DNA of 58,413 bases, taken from the NCBI GenBank assembly GCA_027061805.1, contig JAMOWA010000014.1, positions 1 through 58,413 of the forward strand. Direction: 5' to 3'. The DNA comes from Thermoanaerobaculia bacterium (GTDB taxonomy: Bacteria > Acidobacteriota > Thermoanaerobaculia > Thermoanaerobaculales > Sulfomarinibacteraceae). The notes under the pieces were generated by a model. The model was not told the DNA's origin and did not search any database. It saw only the letters and a program-made list of their open reading frames with translations. The position numbers and the translations under genes were made by a program. Below are positions 33,223 through 43,273 of this stretch, piece by piece. The number at the start of each line of letters is the position of its first letter. Within the stretch, counting starts at the first letter, position 1.

Positions 33223-33737
33223 CGGGCCGCTCTCCTCGCGGCCCGCACGGCACGGGTGGTCACGAGCCCTCCGGCCACCGTGAACAGACCGGCCAGCACC
33301 ACCATGGAGGCGGGAATCGCCGGCCCGATGGTGCGAACCGCCGTCACCACCCCGAGCCACAGGTCACCCCAGCCGGCCACCACGGAGCTCCCGGCCTGCA
33401 CACCGGCGGCCGGCAGGACCCGGAGGAACCCGGCTCCCGGGATGCCGTGCAGGAGCGATGCACCGCCAGCGGCCAACCCCAGCGACATCACCACCGGGAT
33501 GACCGAACCCGCCCCCCTCCACCGCGGCGTCACGGCGGCCAGCATCCGCCCCTGCAGCTCACGATCCCGGGGTGGCAGACCGGCCTCGAACGCAGCGTGG
33601 AGGCGGCGCCACGCCAGAAGCTCCTCCCGGCACCTGCCACAGCACTCCAGGTGCCCCCTCACGGCTGCCACGAGCAGCCCGGGCTGGCCGGCCGCGGCGG
33701 CCAGCTCCCGTCGTGCAGTCTCGCAGGTCGGATCCAT
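33219..33737 (-). CDS. zinc-binding anti-sigma factor (ZAS type)
   Basis: The protein has 172 residues. The cytoplasmic N-terminus has the H-x3-C-x2-C motif HLECCGRC (about residues 29-36) that binds zinc and the ECF sigma factor. Membrane segments at about 85-105 and 140-160 anchor it. It starts 26 bp after the sigma stop with GAGGGG ahead of the ATG, and its stop overlaps the next GTG. Confidence 0.87.
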   Translation of the reverse strand: MDPTCETARRELAAAAGQPGLLVAAVRGHLECCGRCREELLAWRRLHAAFEAGLPPRDRELQGRMLAAVTPRWRGAGSVIPVVMSLGLAAGGASLLHGIPGAGFLRVLPAAGVQAGSSVVAGWGDLWLGVVTAVRTIGPAIPASMVVLAGLFTVAGGLVTTRAVRAARRAAR

Positions 33738-33763
33738 TCCGTTCCCCTCGTCCCGCCCCGGTC

Positions 33764-34345
33764 TCACCGGTACTCCTCCAGGGCACCTCGCATTACGGAG
33801 TGGGCACGAAAAAGTTTGTTCTTCACCGTGCCCAGGGGCATGGACTTCAGGTCGGCGATCTCCTGGTAGGTGAGTCCGGCCACATGCCTCAGGACGACGA
33901 GCTCCCTGTACTCGGGCCGGAGCGCCTGGATCGACTGCTGGAGCCGGAGGCCGAGCTCCACGTTCTCCAGGAGCTCCAGGGGACCCCTGGCACCGTCCCC
34001 CGGCTCCATGGTCACGGGCCGCCCCCCCGCATCCTCGCGATTGAACGAGGTGACGGGGACCCTGCGGCGCCGGAGGTGGTCCACCCCGAGGTTGTGGGCA
34101 ATGCGAAAGAGCCAGGTGGAGAACCGACAGGAGGGATCGAAGCGCGCCAGCGCCTTCCACACCCTGAGGAACACCTCCTGGGTCAGCTCCCGCGCCGTCT
34201 CGACGTCACCCACCAGCCGGATCAGGAAGCCGGTGACCCTTCGCTGGTACCGGGTCACGAGACGCCCGAAGGCCTCGTCGTCGCCCGCTGCGGCCCATTC
34301 GGCCAGCGTCTCGTCCGTCACGCCCCGGGTGTCGTGCTCCACCAC
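33764..34345 (-). CDS. ECF-family RNA polymerase sigma factor
   Basis: The protein has 193 residues from GTG 34345. Region 2 reads FGRLVTRYQRRVTGFLIRLV, then ELTQEVFLRVWKALARFD and FSTWLFRIAHNLGVDHLRRR. Region 4 reads LRPEYRELVVLRHVAGLTYQ, then EIADLKSMPLGTVKNKLFRA. It should be released by the zinc anti-sigma factor encoded next. The GTG start is preferred because a TATGAT hexamer ends exactly 6 nt before it. A longer reading from ATG 34387 begins only 5 nt after the terminator T tract of the upstream gene and adds 14 non-conserved residues. Confidence 0.88.
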   Translation of the reverse strand: MVEHDTRGVTDETLAEWAAAGDDEAFGRLVTRYQRRVTGFLIRLVGDVETARELTQEVFLRVWKALARFDPSCRFSTWLFRIAHNLGVDHLRRRRVPVTSFNREDAGGRPVTMEPGDGARGPLELLENVELGLRLQQSIQALRPEYRELVVLRHVAGLTYQEIADLKSMPLGTVKNKLFRAHSVMRGALEEYR

Positions 34346-34351
34346 GCGCGC

Positions 34352-34357
34352 ATCATA
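34352..34357 (-). promoter_or_regulatory. -10 element for leaderless sigma-factor gene
   Basis: TATGAT on the minus strand, then GCGCGC, then GTG. The N6 spacing is identical to that at purN, selA and others. It lies just after the TonB-receptor terminator, so the sigma operon has its own promoter. Confidence 0.55.
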
Positions 34358-34391
34358 CCCGCTCTCGCAGGCAATCCGGGCCCCCATAGAT

Positions 34392-34422
34392 AGAAAAAGG
34401 GGAGGCGCCGAAGCGCCTCCCC
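34392..34422 (-). terminator. rho-independent terminator of the TonB-receptor gene
   Basis: GGGGAGGCGC-TTCG-GCGCCTCCCC, a perfect 10-bp stem with a TTCG loop, is followed on the minus strand by TTTTT. It is about 20 bp after the stop codon. Confidence 0.92.
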
Positions 34423-34442
34423 GGATGTTGCAGCAGGTGCTG

Positions 34443-37400
34443 CTACCAGGAGAACTTCACGCCCACGCGGAAATTCCGGGGCGGCTGGTAGGCCGATGGA
34501 GTGTTCCAGTAGGGGTTGAGGAGGTCCTCCTCGTTGTCGTGTTCCGGATCTTCCGAGTAGGTGTAGGTCTCGTCCACCGCGGTCGCCTTCTGGGTGTTGA
34601 ACACGTTGAAGACGTCCAGGACGAAGGACAGATCGGTGCTGCCGAGGTTCATCGGGTACTCCAGGTGCAGGTCCAGCTGGTTGATGCTGGGCGTGCGGCC
34701 CCACTCACCACGGTTGCCGATGAAGCGCTCGTCGCCACCGTAGATCTCGTGGGAACCGAGCTTGGACACCGGGGCACCGGTCATGTAGTAGAAGTTGTAG
34801 CCCGCCACGAGGCCGAAGTTGAAGCGGTAGGAGCCGTACATCTTGAACTGCCACTTGTGGTCGTTGGGCAGCTTGCCGTAGGCGCCGTTGAGCAGGGAGG
34901 GCAGGTCGTACAGCGAGGTGATGTTCGGGTCCAGCTGGCCGTTGTCCTGCCGGAAGAGACCGCCGTAGTTACCCTTGCTCATGGACCACAGCAGCGAGGC
35001 GTACATCTGCCAGTTGTTGGAGAACCGCTTGTTGACGGCAAGCTCCAGGCCCCGGTAGATCCGGGAGGGATAGGGGAAGAACACGGGCTCTTCCAGCTCC
35101 TCGCCGGTCACGGGGTTCGTGTAGTACCAGCCGCCGGGGTTGGTGATGAAGTAGGTGTCGGCATCGTCCACCGAGATGTCCTCGATCACCCGGCCCAGGC
35201 GCCGGTAGATGCCCTTGAAGCTGACCGCCAGGTTGGTGGCCACCTCGTAGTCCACGCCGGCCACGTACTCCTCGGTGTACTGACCGTCGAGGCCCGCATC
35301 GGCCGCGGTGCCGCCGCCGAGGAGGAGGTGAAAGACCAGGCCGCCGGGATTGAAGGGCAGACCGGCCTGGCCGAGGGTGGGCAGGCCGTGGTTCTCGGGG
35401 TAGAGGTACAGGTAGAAGTCGTAGTTCTCGTTACCGAATGCGCGGACGTTGATGTCCAGCGGGATCGACTCGTAGAACTTGCCGTAGTGGGCGAACAGCT
35501 TGGAGCGCCCGTTGTGGGCGAAATCCCAGGTGAGGCCGATCCGGGGCTGGATCTGGTCCTGGAAGCTGAGCTTGATCTTCTGGGAGAGTCCGGGCCCCAG
35601 GGTCAGGTTGGAGCGGGGACCGGTGACCTTCGAGCTGTCGGCGCGCACGCCGAACTTCAGGGTGAAGTAGTCGGTGACCTTCCAGGAGTCCTGGATGAAG
35701 ATCCCGGCCTCGTCGGTCTTGCCCTTGGAGTTCTGCTTGTAGTTGGAGTCCAGGTAGTCATAGAAGGCTTCTCCCGGCTCGCTGGGCCACTTCATCCTGG
35801 CGTAGCGGGCACCCTGCTTGGCGATCATCACGCCGGGGCCGCCACCGGCCGCGGTGCAGGGCGGGAAGCGGTCGAAGAAGGCGGGGCCCATGTTGGAGCC
35901 GAAGAACCAGTCACCACCGGCAGCCAGCGGAACACAGACCGCGCCGTCGGTGGGACCGGCCACGCGGGCCACGTCCTCGTACTCGTTCCAGTTCCACTGC
36001 ACGCCCATCTTGAGCTCGTGAGCGTCACCGATGAACCAGGTGAACGCGGCGCGCGCCTGGTCGCGGCTCCGGAGGCCCTTGGACTGCACGAAGCCGGGGC
36101 CACCGAAGCGGACATAACCGCCAACGCCGCCGGTCCAGTAGCCGTCACGGTCGGCGAAGTACGGCGCGTCGTACTGCGGCTTGAAGGTCACGTCACGCTC
36201 GTGGTGACCGACCTTCATCTCGAGGATCATGTCCTCGGTGAGGATGCCGTTGTACGTCAGGCCGTAGTTGATGCCGCCCGACTTGTAGTCGTCGTAGTAC
36301 ATGTTGGTCTGCAGGCTGCTCGGGATATCCCCGGTCAGGTACTCGGGCGTCAGGAAGAACGAGGTGTAGTACCGGTTGTCGTGCGTGGCAGGGTCGCCGA
36401 TGACGGTGGCGGTCAGCGAGTTGTTCTCGTTGAGCTGCCAGGTCAGCTTGCCCGTGTAGTAGTTGGTCATCCGCTCGGGGCTCATCTTGTTGGTGGTGAT
36501 CAGCACTCTATTGTTGTTCTCATCTACCCTGAAGATGTCGCGCTCGAGCTCGTCCTTGCGGTAGTTGGGGTTGTAGGCCGCGAAGAACCACAGCTTGTCC
36601 CGGATGATCCGGCCACCGATGTCGAAGCCCACGTCCCAGTCCGTGTAGCCCTGGGTGGAGACACCGATGTTGGCGGGACGCTTGCCCTTGATGGCGAAGC
36701 CGTCGTCGGTGTAGTAGCCGAAGACCTCGCCGTGGAACTCGTTGGAACCGGACTTGGTGATCATGTTGACCACACCACCCAGCGCGCCACCGTACTCGGG
36801 CTCGTAACCACCGGTCTGGACCTGCATCTCCTGCACGAAGTTGATGGACATGCCGGTACCGGAGGTACCGAAGGCCGGGTCGGTGGTGTCCAGGTCGTCG
36901 ATCACGTACCGGTTCTCGGCCGAGGACGCACCCGAGATCGAGGGGTTCCCGCGGAGGCCGCCCGGCACCGCGCCCGTGGCCAGGAAGGTCAGGGCGTTGA
37001 AGGTACGGGCCGTGGGCAGGTCGACGATGGTCTCCTGCGACAGGTTGGCACCCACCGTGGTGGAGGTGACGTCAACCACCGGCGCCTCGGAGGTGACCAC
37101 CACCTCCTCGGTGAAGGCGGAGCGCAGGGTCACCTCGAGGGTGATGGTCTGGGCCACGCCGATCTTGATGTTCTCCTGCTCCACCCGCTGGAAGCTGGGG
37201 AGCGAGAAGACGGCCTTGTAGGTGCCGGGGGGCAGCAGGCTGAAACGGAACGTACCATCGGCGTCCGTCACGTCGCTCCGCGTGCCCTGCATGGCATCCG
37301 AGGACAGCACAACCGTCACGCCGGGAAGGGGCTGGTTGCCCTCATCCACCACGCGACCCTGGAGGCTGCCCTTTGTGGTCTGCGCCATGAGGCTGCCGGC

Positions 37401-37451
37401 GGCAAGCAGGCACACCAGCACGGCGATCACGAACTTTCCACGCATTTTCAT
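34443..37451 (-). CDS. Oar-like TonB-dependent receptor with carboxypeptidase-regulatory domain
   Basis: This outer-membrane protein has 1002 residues. A signal peptide (1-23) is followed by a CarboxypepD_reg-like beta sandwich (about 25-105: GSLQGRVVDEGNQPLPGVTV, DADGTFRFSLLPPGTYKAVF), a plug domain (about 115-240, EEVVVTSEAPVVDVTSTTVG) and a large barrel ending in an aromatic residue (VGVKFSW). No TonB box is obvious. Such receptors take up large ligands or move substrates in Acidobacteriota and myxobacteria. GGAGGG precedes the start at 37451. A long 5' leader with a hairpin lies upstream. Confidence 0.9.
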   Translation of the reverse strand: MKMRGKFVIAVLVCLLAAGSLMAQTTKGSLQGRVVDEGNQPLPGVTVVLSSDAMQGTRSDVTDADGTFRFSLLPPGTYKAVFSLPSFQRVEQENIKIGVAQTITLEVTLRSAFTEEVVVTSEAPVVDVTSTTVGANLSQETIVDLPTARTFNALTFLATGAVPGGLRGNPSISGASSAENRYVIDDLDTTDPAFGTSGTGMSINFVQEMQVQTGGYEPEYGGALGGVVNMITKSGSNEFHGEVFGYYTDDGFAIKGKRPANIGVSTQGYTDWDVGFDIGGRIIRDKLWFFAAYNPNYRKDELERDIFRVDENNNRVLITTNKMSPERMTNYYTGKLTWQLNENNSLTATVIGDPATHDNRYYTSFFLTPEYLTGDIPSSLQTNMYYDDYKSGGINYGLTYNGILTEDMILEMKVGHHERDVTFKPQYDAPYFADRDGYWTGGVGGYVRFGGPGFVQSKGLRSRDQARAAFTWFIGDAHELKMGVQWNWNEYEDVARVAGPTDGAVCVPLAAGGDWFFGSNMGPAFFDRFPPCTAAGGGPGVMIAKQGARYARMKWPSEPGEAFYDYLDSNYKQNSKGKTDEAGIFIQDSWKVTDYFTLKFGVRADSSKVTGPRSNLTLGPGLSQKIKLSFQDQIQPRIGLTWDFAHNGRSKLFAHYGKFYESIPLDINVRAFGNENYDFYLYLYPENHGLPTLGQAGLPFNPGGLVFHLLLGGGTAADAGLDGQYTEEYVAGVDYEVATNLAVSFKGIYRRLGRVIEDISVDDADTYFITNPGGWYYTNPVTGEELEEPVFFPYPSRIYRGLELAVNKRFSNNWQMYASLLWSMSKGNYGGLFRQDNGQLDPNITSLYDLPSLLNGAYGKLPNDHKWQFKMYGSYRFNFGLVAGYNFYYMTGAPVSKLGSHEIYGGDERFIGNRGEWGRTPSINQLDLHLEYPMNLGSTDLSFVLDVFNVFNTQKATAVDETYTYSEDPEHDNEEDLLNPYWNTPSAYQPPRNFRVGVKFSW

Positions 37452-37549
37452 ACTCTTCCCTCCTTGGATTCCGATATTGAACACAACAGAGCCAAGATGA
37501 CTTCCACGCATCCTGCTGTCGGATCCCTCCTTTCCCTTCAAAGACTCAA

Positions 37550-37565
37550 TGCACCGCAAGGTGCA
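37550..37565 (-). other. hairpin in the TonB-receptor leader
   Basis: A perfect TGCACC-TTGC-GGTGCA stem lies about 100 nt before the start codon and 15 nt after the presumed -10. It may stabilise the message. Confidence 0.4.
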
Positions 37566-37580
37566 GCGATAGGACGAGCA

Positions 37581-37611
37581 ATTCTACCGTCAGCACTCGC
37601 CGGCATGTCAA
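37581..37611 (-). promoter_or_regulatory. candidate promoter of the TonB-receptor gene
   Basis: TTGACA (37606-37611) and TAGAAT (37581-37586) on the minus strand are separated by 19 bp, two more than ideal. Confidence 0.5.
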
Positions 37612-37678
37612 GGGTAGAGAAGCGAGAAATCCGCCCCTCTGTCCGGATTGCCGTGCGAGATGTCCGGAAAACCGGACA

Positions 37679-38182
37679 TCATTCCAGTTCCACGAGAATC
37701 ATTCCTGCTTCCACTGTCATCCCTGGCTCCACGTGGACCCGCGACACGGTACCCTCCCTCTCGGCGGCCAGCTCGTTCTCCATCTTCATGGCCTCCAGGA
37801 CCACCAGCGGCTGGCCCGGCTCCACACGATCCCCCTCGGCCACCTTCACCGCCACCACTTTCCCCGGGATGGGCGCCTCGAGGCGCCCCGCCCCGGCCGC
37901 GGAGGCCTCCGCCCCGAGGCCGGTGGCCTCCACCGGCGTCATCACCTCCACGGTGAGGCTCGTTTCCAGGAGCGCCAGCCGCCACAGGGTCCTGCTCTCC
38001 CTCTGGCAGGCCACCGCATAGCTCGAGTTGTCGTCGAGGAACCGCAGGGAGGCCACGCTGCCGTCGAGCCGGAGGAGGTCCAGCTCCCTCGACTCGCCGT
38101 CCACCGTCACGTGCAGCCCCGCGGAGGTCCGTTCCACCTCCACCTCGTGATCGACACCGCCGTACCGCACCACCCACTTCAT
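37679..38182 (-). CDS. biotin carboxyl carrier protein of an acyl-CoA carboxylase
   Basis: The protein has 167 residues. An N-terminal beta-rich linker domain is followed by a biotinyl domain (about 98-167). The biotin attachment lysine is K133 in EAMKMEN, and IPGKVVAVKVAEGDRVEPGQ is typical. It carries the carboxyl group between the AccC-like and PccB-like subunits encoded upstream. Its ATG overlaps the AccC stop (ATGA). A perfect 9-bp inverted repeat (37659-37680) overlaps its stop codon. Confidence 0.9.
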   Translation of the reverse strand: MKWVVRYGGVDHEVEVERTSAGLHVTVDGESRELDLLRLDGSVASLRFLDDNSSYAVACQRESRTLWRLALLETSLTVEVMTPVEATGLGAEASAAGAGRLEAPIPGKVVAVKVAEGDRVEPGQPLVVLEAMKMENELAAEREGTVSRVHVEPGMTVEAGMILVELE

Positions 38183-39692
38183 CGCGGAAACCTCCCGTGG
38201 AGCACCCTGAGCCCCTCCTCCCACCACCCGCTCCCGCCGGCATGCTCGAAGGGATCGCCGGAGAGGCTCCCCGCCTCCAGGGTCGCGAGGCACGCCGCGG
38301 CGATGATGGCCACACGCTCCGCCTCCGGGTCCCCCGTGGCGGTCAGCTCGGCGATCCGGTCCGAGGCCAGGAGCTCGTCCAGGTACGAGGTGTGGAACTC
38401 GGCCCTCTCGAACTCCGGCAGGCGGGCCAGGACCCGGAAGAGGGGCAGTGTCGTGGCGATCCCCGCGATGCAGTACTCGCCCAGGGCCCGCCGCAGCCGC
38501 CGGACCGCAGCCTCGCGATCCGGACCCCACACCACCAGCTTGGAGAGCATGGGGTCGTAGTCCAGCGGCACCACCGAGCCATCGAGCACGCCCGAATCCA
38601 CCCGCACGCCCGGCCCACCCGGGCGCCTCAGGTAGGTGATCTTCCCGGGCGACGGGGCGAATCCCCTGAAGGGGTCCTCGGCGTAGACCCGGCACTCGAT
38701 GGCGTGGCCCCGGGGACGGAGCTCCTCCTGGGTCCACGACAGTGGCTCGCCCAGGGCGATGCGGATCTGCTCCCGGACGAGGTCCACGCCATAGACCTCC
38801 TCGGTGACGGGGTGCTCCACCTGGAGGCGTGTGTTCATCTCGAGGAAGTACACCTTCCCCTCGGGGTCCAGCAGGAACTCCACCGTCCCCACCGAGCGGT
38901 ACCCCGCCGCCCGCACCACGGCGAGCGCCGCGCGGAAGAGCTCCTCGCGGATCTCCGGGGTCACCACCGGCGAGGGGCATTCCTCCACCACCTTCTGGTG
39001 CCGCCGCTGGATGGAGCACTCGCGCTCCCCCACGGCCACGGCGTTGCCGTGGGTGTCGGCCGCCACCTGGACCTCCACGTGGCGGGGATGGATCACCAGG
39101 CGCTCCACGTAGACCCGGTCGTCACCGAAGTAGGCCGCGCCCTCCGACCGCGCGCGGTCGAAGGCGGCTTCCAGGTCCTCCATGCGGTCCACGCGGCGCA
39201 TGCCCTTGCCCCCGCCGCCCGCCACGGCCTTCAGGAGGACCGGGAAGCCGTGCTCCCGGGCGAAGGCCTCGAGCTCCCCCAGGCTCCCGAGGGGCTCCAG
39301 GAGCCCCGGGATGAGCGGGGCCCCGGCCTCGGCAGCCAGGCGCCGCGACTCGGTCTTGGAGCCCATGAGCCGGATGGCCTCCGGAGGCGGCCCCACCCAG
39401 GTGAGGCCCGCCGCCTCCACCCTGCGGGCGAACTCCGCATTCTCCGCCAGGAAGCCGTACCCGGGATGAACGAGGTCGGCCCCGCTGTCCACCGCCGCGG
39501 CGATGACCCGGTCCATGTCCAGGTAGCTCTCCGCCGCGGCCGCAGGCCCCACGGGGTGCGCCTCGTCCGCCATGAGCACGTGGGGCGCGAGCCGGTCCAC
39601 CTCGGAGTAGATGGCAACGGTGCCGATTCCCATCTCCCGGCACGCCCGGATGATCCGGACGGCGATCTCCCCCCGGTTGGCGATGAGCAGCT

Positions 39693-39696
<4 letters not shown>
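38179..39696 (-). CDS. accC: biotin carboxylase subunit of an acyl-CoA carboxylase
   Basis: The 505 residues form an ATP-grasp enzyme that carboxylates biotin using ATP and bicarbonate. The N-terminal [20 protein letters not shown] is diagnostic. The glycine-rich loop is AGGGGKGM (159-166), and [20 protein letters not shown] holds the catalytic Glu/Arg. The start at 39696 overlaps the PccB stop (ATGA), so the three subunits form one translationally coupled operon. The C-terminal extension of about 50 residues is longer than E. coli AccC (449), as in propionyl/methylcrotonyl carboxylases. Confidence 0.95.
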
Positions 39697-41240
<1,544 letters not shown>

Positions 41241-41390
41241 GCGTCACCCCCTCGCCAGAGACAGATTCATCCGGAATGGACGGCAGGGCATTGTAGCAGG
41301 AGAGGGCTGGGAGCAGGGGAGCAGGGGAACGATGGATTCACCTGGACCAGCCGCATCCACTTCTGGCATTCACACCAGAAGCGCCTCCTT

Positions 41391-41421
41391 CGTTTCACGT
41401 TTCACCTTTCACGTTTCACGA
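41391..41421 (+). repeat. TTTCACG heptamer array (41.4 kb, first)
   Basis: Units TTTCACG, TTTCACC, TTTCACG, nearly identical to the arsR-upstream array including the following AACGGGCGG. Confidence 0.6.
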
Positions 41422-41450
41422 ACGGGCGGGGGTGCAGGGGTGCAGGCCAT

Positions 41451-41556
41451 GGACAGGTCCACGGTCACGGTCAGGGTCACGATCACGGTCAGGGTCACGA
41501 TCACGGTCGGGGGCGGAGTCACGGTCAGGGGCGGGGACAGGGACGGGGACGGGATC
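41451..41556 (+). repeat. degenerate GGNCAN hexamer array
   Basis: About 100 bp of CGGTCA, GGGTCA, CGATCA and GGGACA units. The 41241-41913 gap holds only this array, two heptamer arrays and the palindromic element; no gene is seen. Confidence 0.75.
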
Positions 41557-41753
41557 ATGCCCCGGACCACGGGCGGACGGGTGGGTGTCGCACGAAACCG
41601 CCGGGGCGCGGGCCTCCCCCTCGCCTCTGCTCCCCTGCCCCTCCGCTCTACCGGGCGAGCGACTTCCTCACATTCCGACGTCCTAACCAGCCAGACAGTC
41701 AGACTTCACCCTTCACCTCTTCTCTTCTCTTCACCGGGTGGGCGGGGGCTCCT

Positions 41754-41784
41754 TCGTTTCCCGTTTCACGTTTCACGTTTCACG
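41754..41784 (+). repeat. TTTCACG heptamer array upstream of tldD-like gene
   Basis: Four units (TTTCCCG, TTTCACG, TTTCACG, TTTCACG) end 129 bp before the next start codon. Confidence 0.65.
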
Positions 41785-41794
41785 ATCCTGGGAG

Positions 41795-41905
41795 GCGCCA
41801 TCGCTGGTGGTGTTCTCGCACGCCAGGCGACCGAGCCGGGAAAACGCCGCCGGCGATGGTGGATCGCGCCGCGCAGTCGAAGCATCGTGGATATTCCGGG
41901 TTAGG
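41795..41905 (+). repeat. structured palindromic element P, copy D (inner hairpin lost)
   Basis: GGCGCCATCGCTGGTGGTGT pairs with GCCGCCGGCGATGG across a shortened loop. GATGGTGGATCGCGCCGC and the following CATCGTG match copy C. The inner hairpin seen in copies A-C is missing. Confidence 0.65.
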
Positions 41906-41907
41906 AT
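41902..41907 (+). promoter_or_regulatory. -10 element for leaderless tldD-like gene
   Basis: TAGGAT ends 6 nt before GTG 41914. There is no ribosome-binding site. It lies at the edge of palindromic element copy D. Confidence 0.5.
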
Positions 41908-41913
41908 GGCCGC

Positions 41914-43212
41914 GTGAGCCTGCCCACCCCTTCAGACCCTGCCTTCGACCCCCTCTGGCTGGAGGAGCTTGCCGGCCTCGTGCGTGAGCTCTCCCGGCGG
42001 ACGCCCCGCCTGGTGGACCTCTACCTCGAGCGCAGGCTGGAGGCGCGGATCTCGAGGGAGCACGCCGGGACGGTGGGCACCGAGGTTCGGACGGAGGGGC
42101 TTGCCGCCAGGTGGCGGTCGGGGGCCGGGACCGTGATCGCCGCCCGGAGCGGCGTCACGCACGCCGTGGTCCGGGAGGTCCTGGGCAGGGCGTTCCGCCG
42201 CCTTGCCGTCCCCCAGCAGCGCGGCCTCCCGACGGCAGAGCTGGACCCTCCGCTGCACTGGCGCAAGTGGGCTGCCCGGACACTGGAGGGAACCACCCGC
42301 CTGCCCGGGATCTGGCTTCTCTCCCGCCGGGCCGTGGTGGTGAACGCCGGCGGCTGGCACGAGCTGCGGTCCCCAGACCTCCTCAGGGTCCGCCTGGAGG
42401 GTACGGCCCCCGCCGCGCTGCTTGCCGTGTGGAGTCATCCGCAGCTCGACGGGTGGATGGAGGAGCTCCTGGCCCCGCCCCCCCCGAAGCCCTGGGCTCC
42501 ACCCTCCGGAACCCGCCTCCCGGTGATCCTCACCTCGGGCTCCGCCGGTGCCCTGGTCCACGAGCTGGCGGGTCACCTCCTGGAGTCGGACCTGGTGACC
42601 ACCGGCATCTCCCCCATGGGCAACCTGGAGGGGGCCACCGTGGCGTCCGAGACCCTGACCATCCTGGACGACCCCACCGCCGGGGACCTGCCGGGGAGCT
42701 TCTCCTGCGACGACGAGGGGGTCGCCGCGCGGCCGGTGACCCTGGTGGACGGCGGGGTGCTCCGCTCCTGGATCTGCGACAGCGAGGGGGCCCGGGTGCT
42801 GGGCGCGCCGGCCGGCCGGGGGCGGCGGGCCACGTGGCAGCATCCGCCGGCCTCGCGGATGTCGAACCTCGTGGTGGCCCCGGGCGGGGCCGACCCGGAG
42901 GCCATGGAGCGCGACCTGTCCCATGGCCTCGTGGTCACCCGGGCCGGGGGCGCCACGGTGGACCCCGCCACGGGCACCTTCGTCCTGCGCGTGGAACGCG
43001 GATGGGAGGTCCGCGGCGGGCGGCGGCGCCGGCCCCTCGCGCCCGTCCACCTGGTGGGCTCGGGACTGGGGGTCCTGGCCTCCATCGACCCGGTCCTGGG
43101 GAACGACGCCTGCCCCGACTGGCGCCTGGGGTGGTGCGTCAAGGACGGGCTCGCCCTGCCCACGGGCACGCTGACACCGACCCTGCGGCTCACCGGCGTG
43201 GAGGTCCTGTGA
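41914..43212 (+). CDS. tldD: TldD-family metalloprotease subunit
   Basis: The protein has 432 residues. The zinc motif HELAGHLLE lies at residues 216-224 (HExxxH), as in TldD catalytic subunits. SGTRLPVILTSGSAGALVHE precedes it, and GSFSCDDEGVAARPVTLVDG with VLRSWICDSEGA follows. TldD pairs with PmbA/TldE to cleave unfolded peptides, for example in modified-peptide maturation or toxin-antitoxin turnover. The pmbA-like gene follows 61 bp later. The start is GTG with a -10-like hexamer 6 nt upstream. Confidence 0.88.
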   Translation: MSLPTPSDPAFDPLWLEELAGLVRELSRRTPRLVDLYLERRLEARISREHAGTVGTEVRTEGLAARWRSGAGTVIAARSGVTHAVVREVLGRAFRRLAVPQQRGLPTAELDPPLHWRKWAARTLEGTTRLPGIWLLSRRAVVVNAGGWHELRSPDLLRVRLEGTAPAALLAVWSHPQLDGWMEELLAPPPPKPWAPPSGTRLPVILTSGSAGALVHELAGHLLESDLVTTGISPMGNLEGATVASETLTILDDPTAGDLPGSFSCDDEGVAARPVTLVDGGVLRSWICDSEGARVLGAPAGRGRRATWQHPPASRMSNLVVAPGGADPEAMERDLSHGLVVTRAGGATVDPATGTFVLRVERGWEVRGGRRRRPLAPVHLVGSGLGVLASIDPVLGNDACPDWRLGWCVKDGLALPTGTLTPTLRLTGVEVL

Positions 43213-43273
43213 GGCTCCCGCCCCGGAATCCCGTTCCGTTCCGCTCGGGACACGGTCCGGCCGGAGGCCCGTC

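Noticed and set aside
33870-38021. A very long plus-strand open frame (over 1300 codons) opposite the TonB receptor and carboxylase genes
   Set aside because: High GC keeps antisense frames open. The product has no domain, repeats V/G/H/D-rich filler, and the opposite strand carries recognisable genes with ribosome-binding sites and a terminator.
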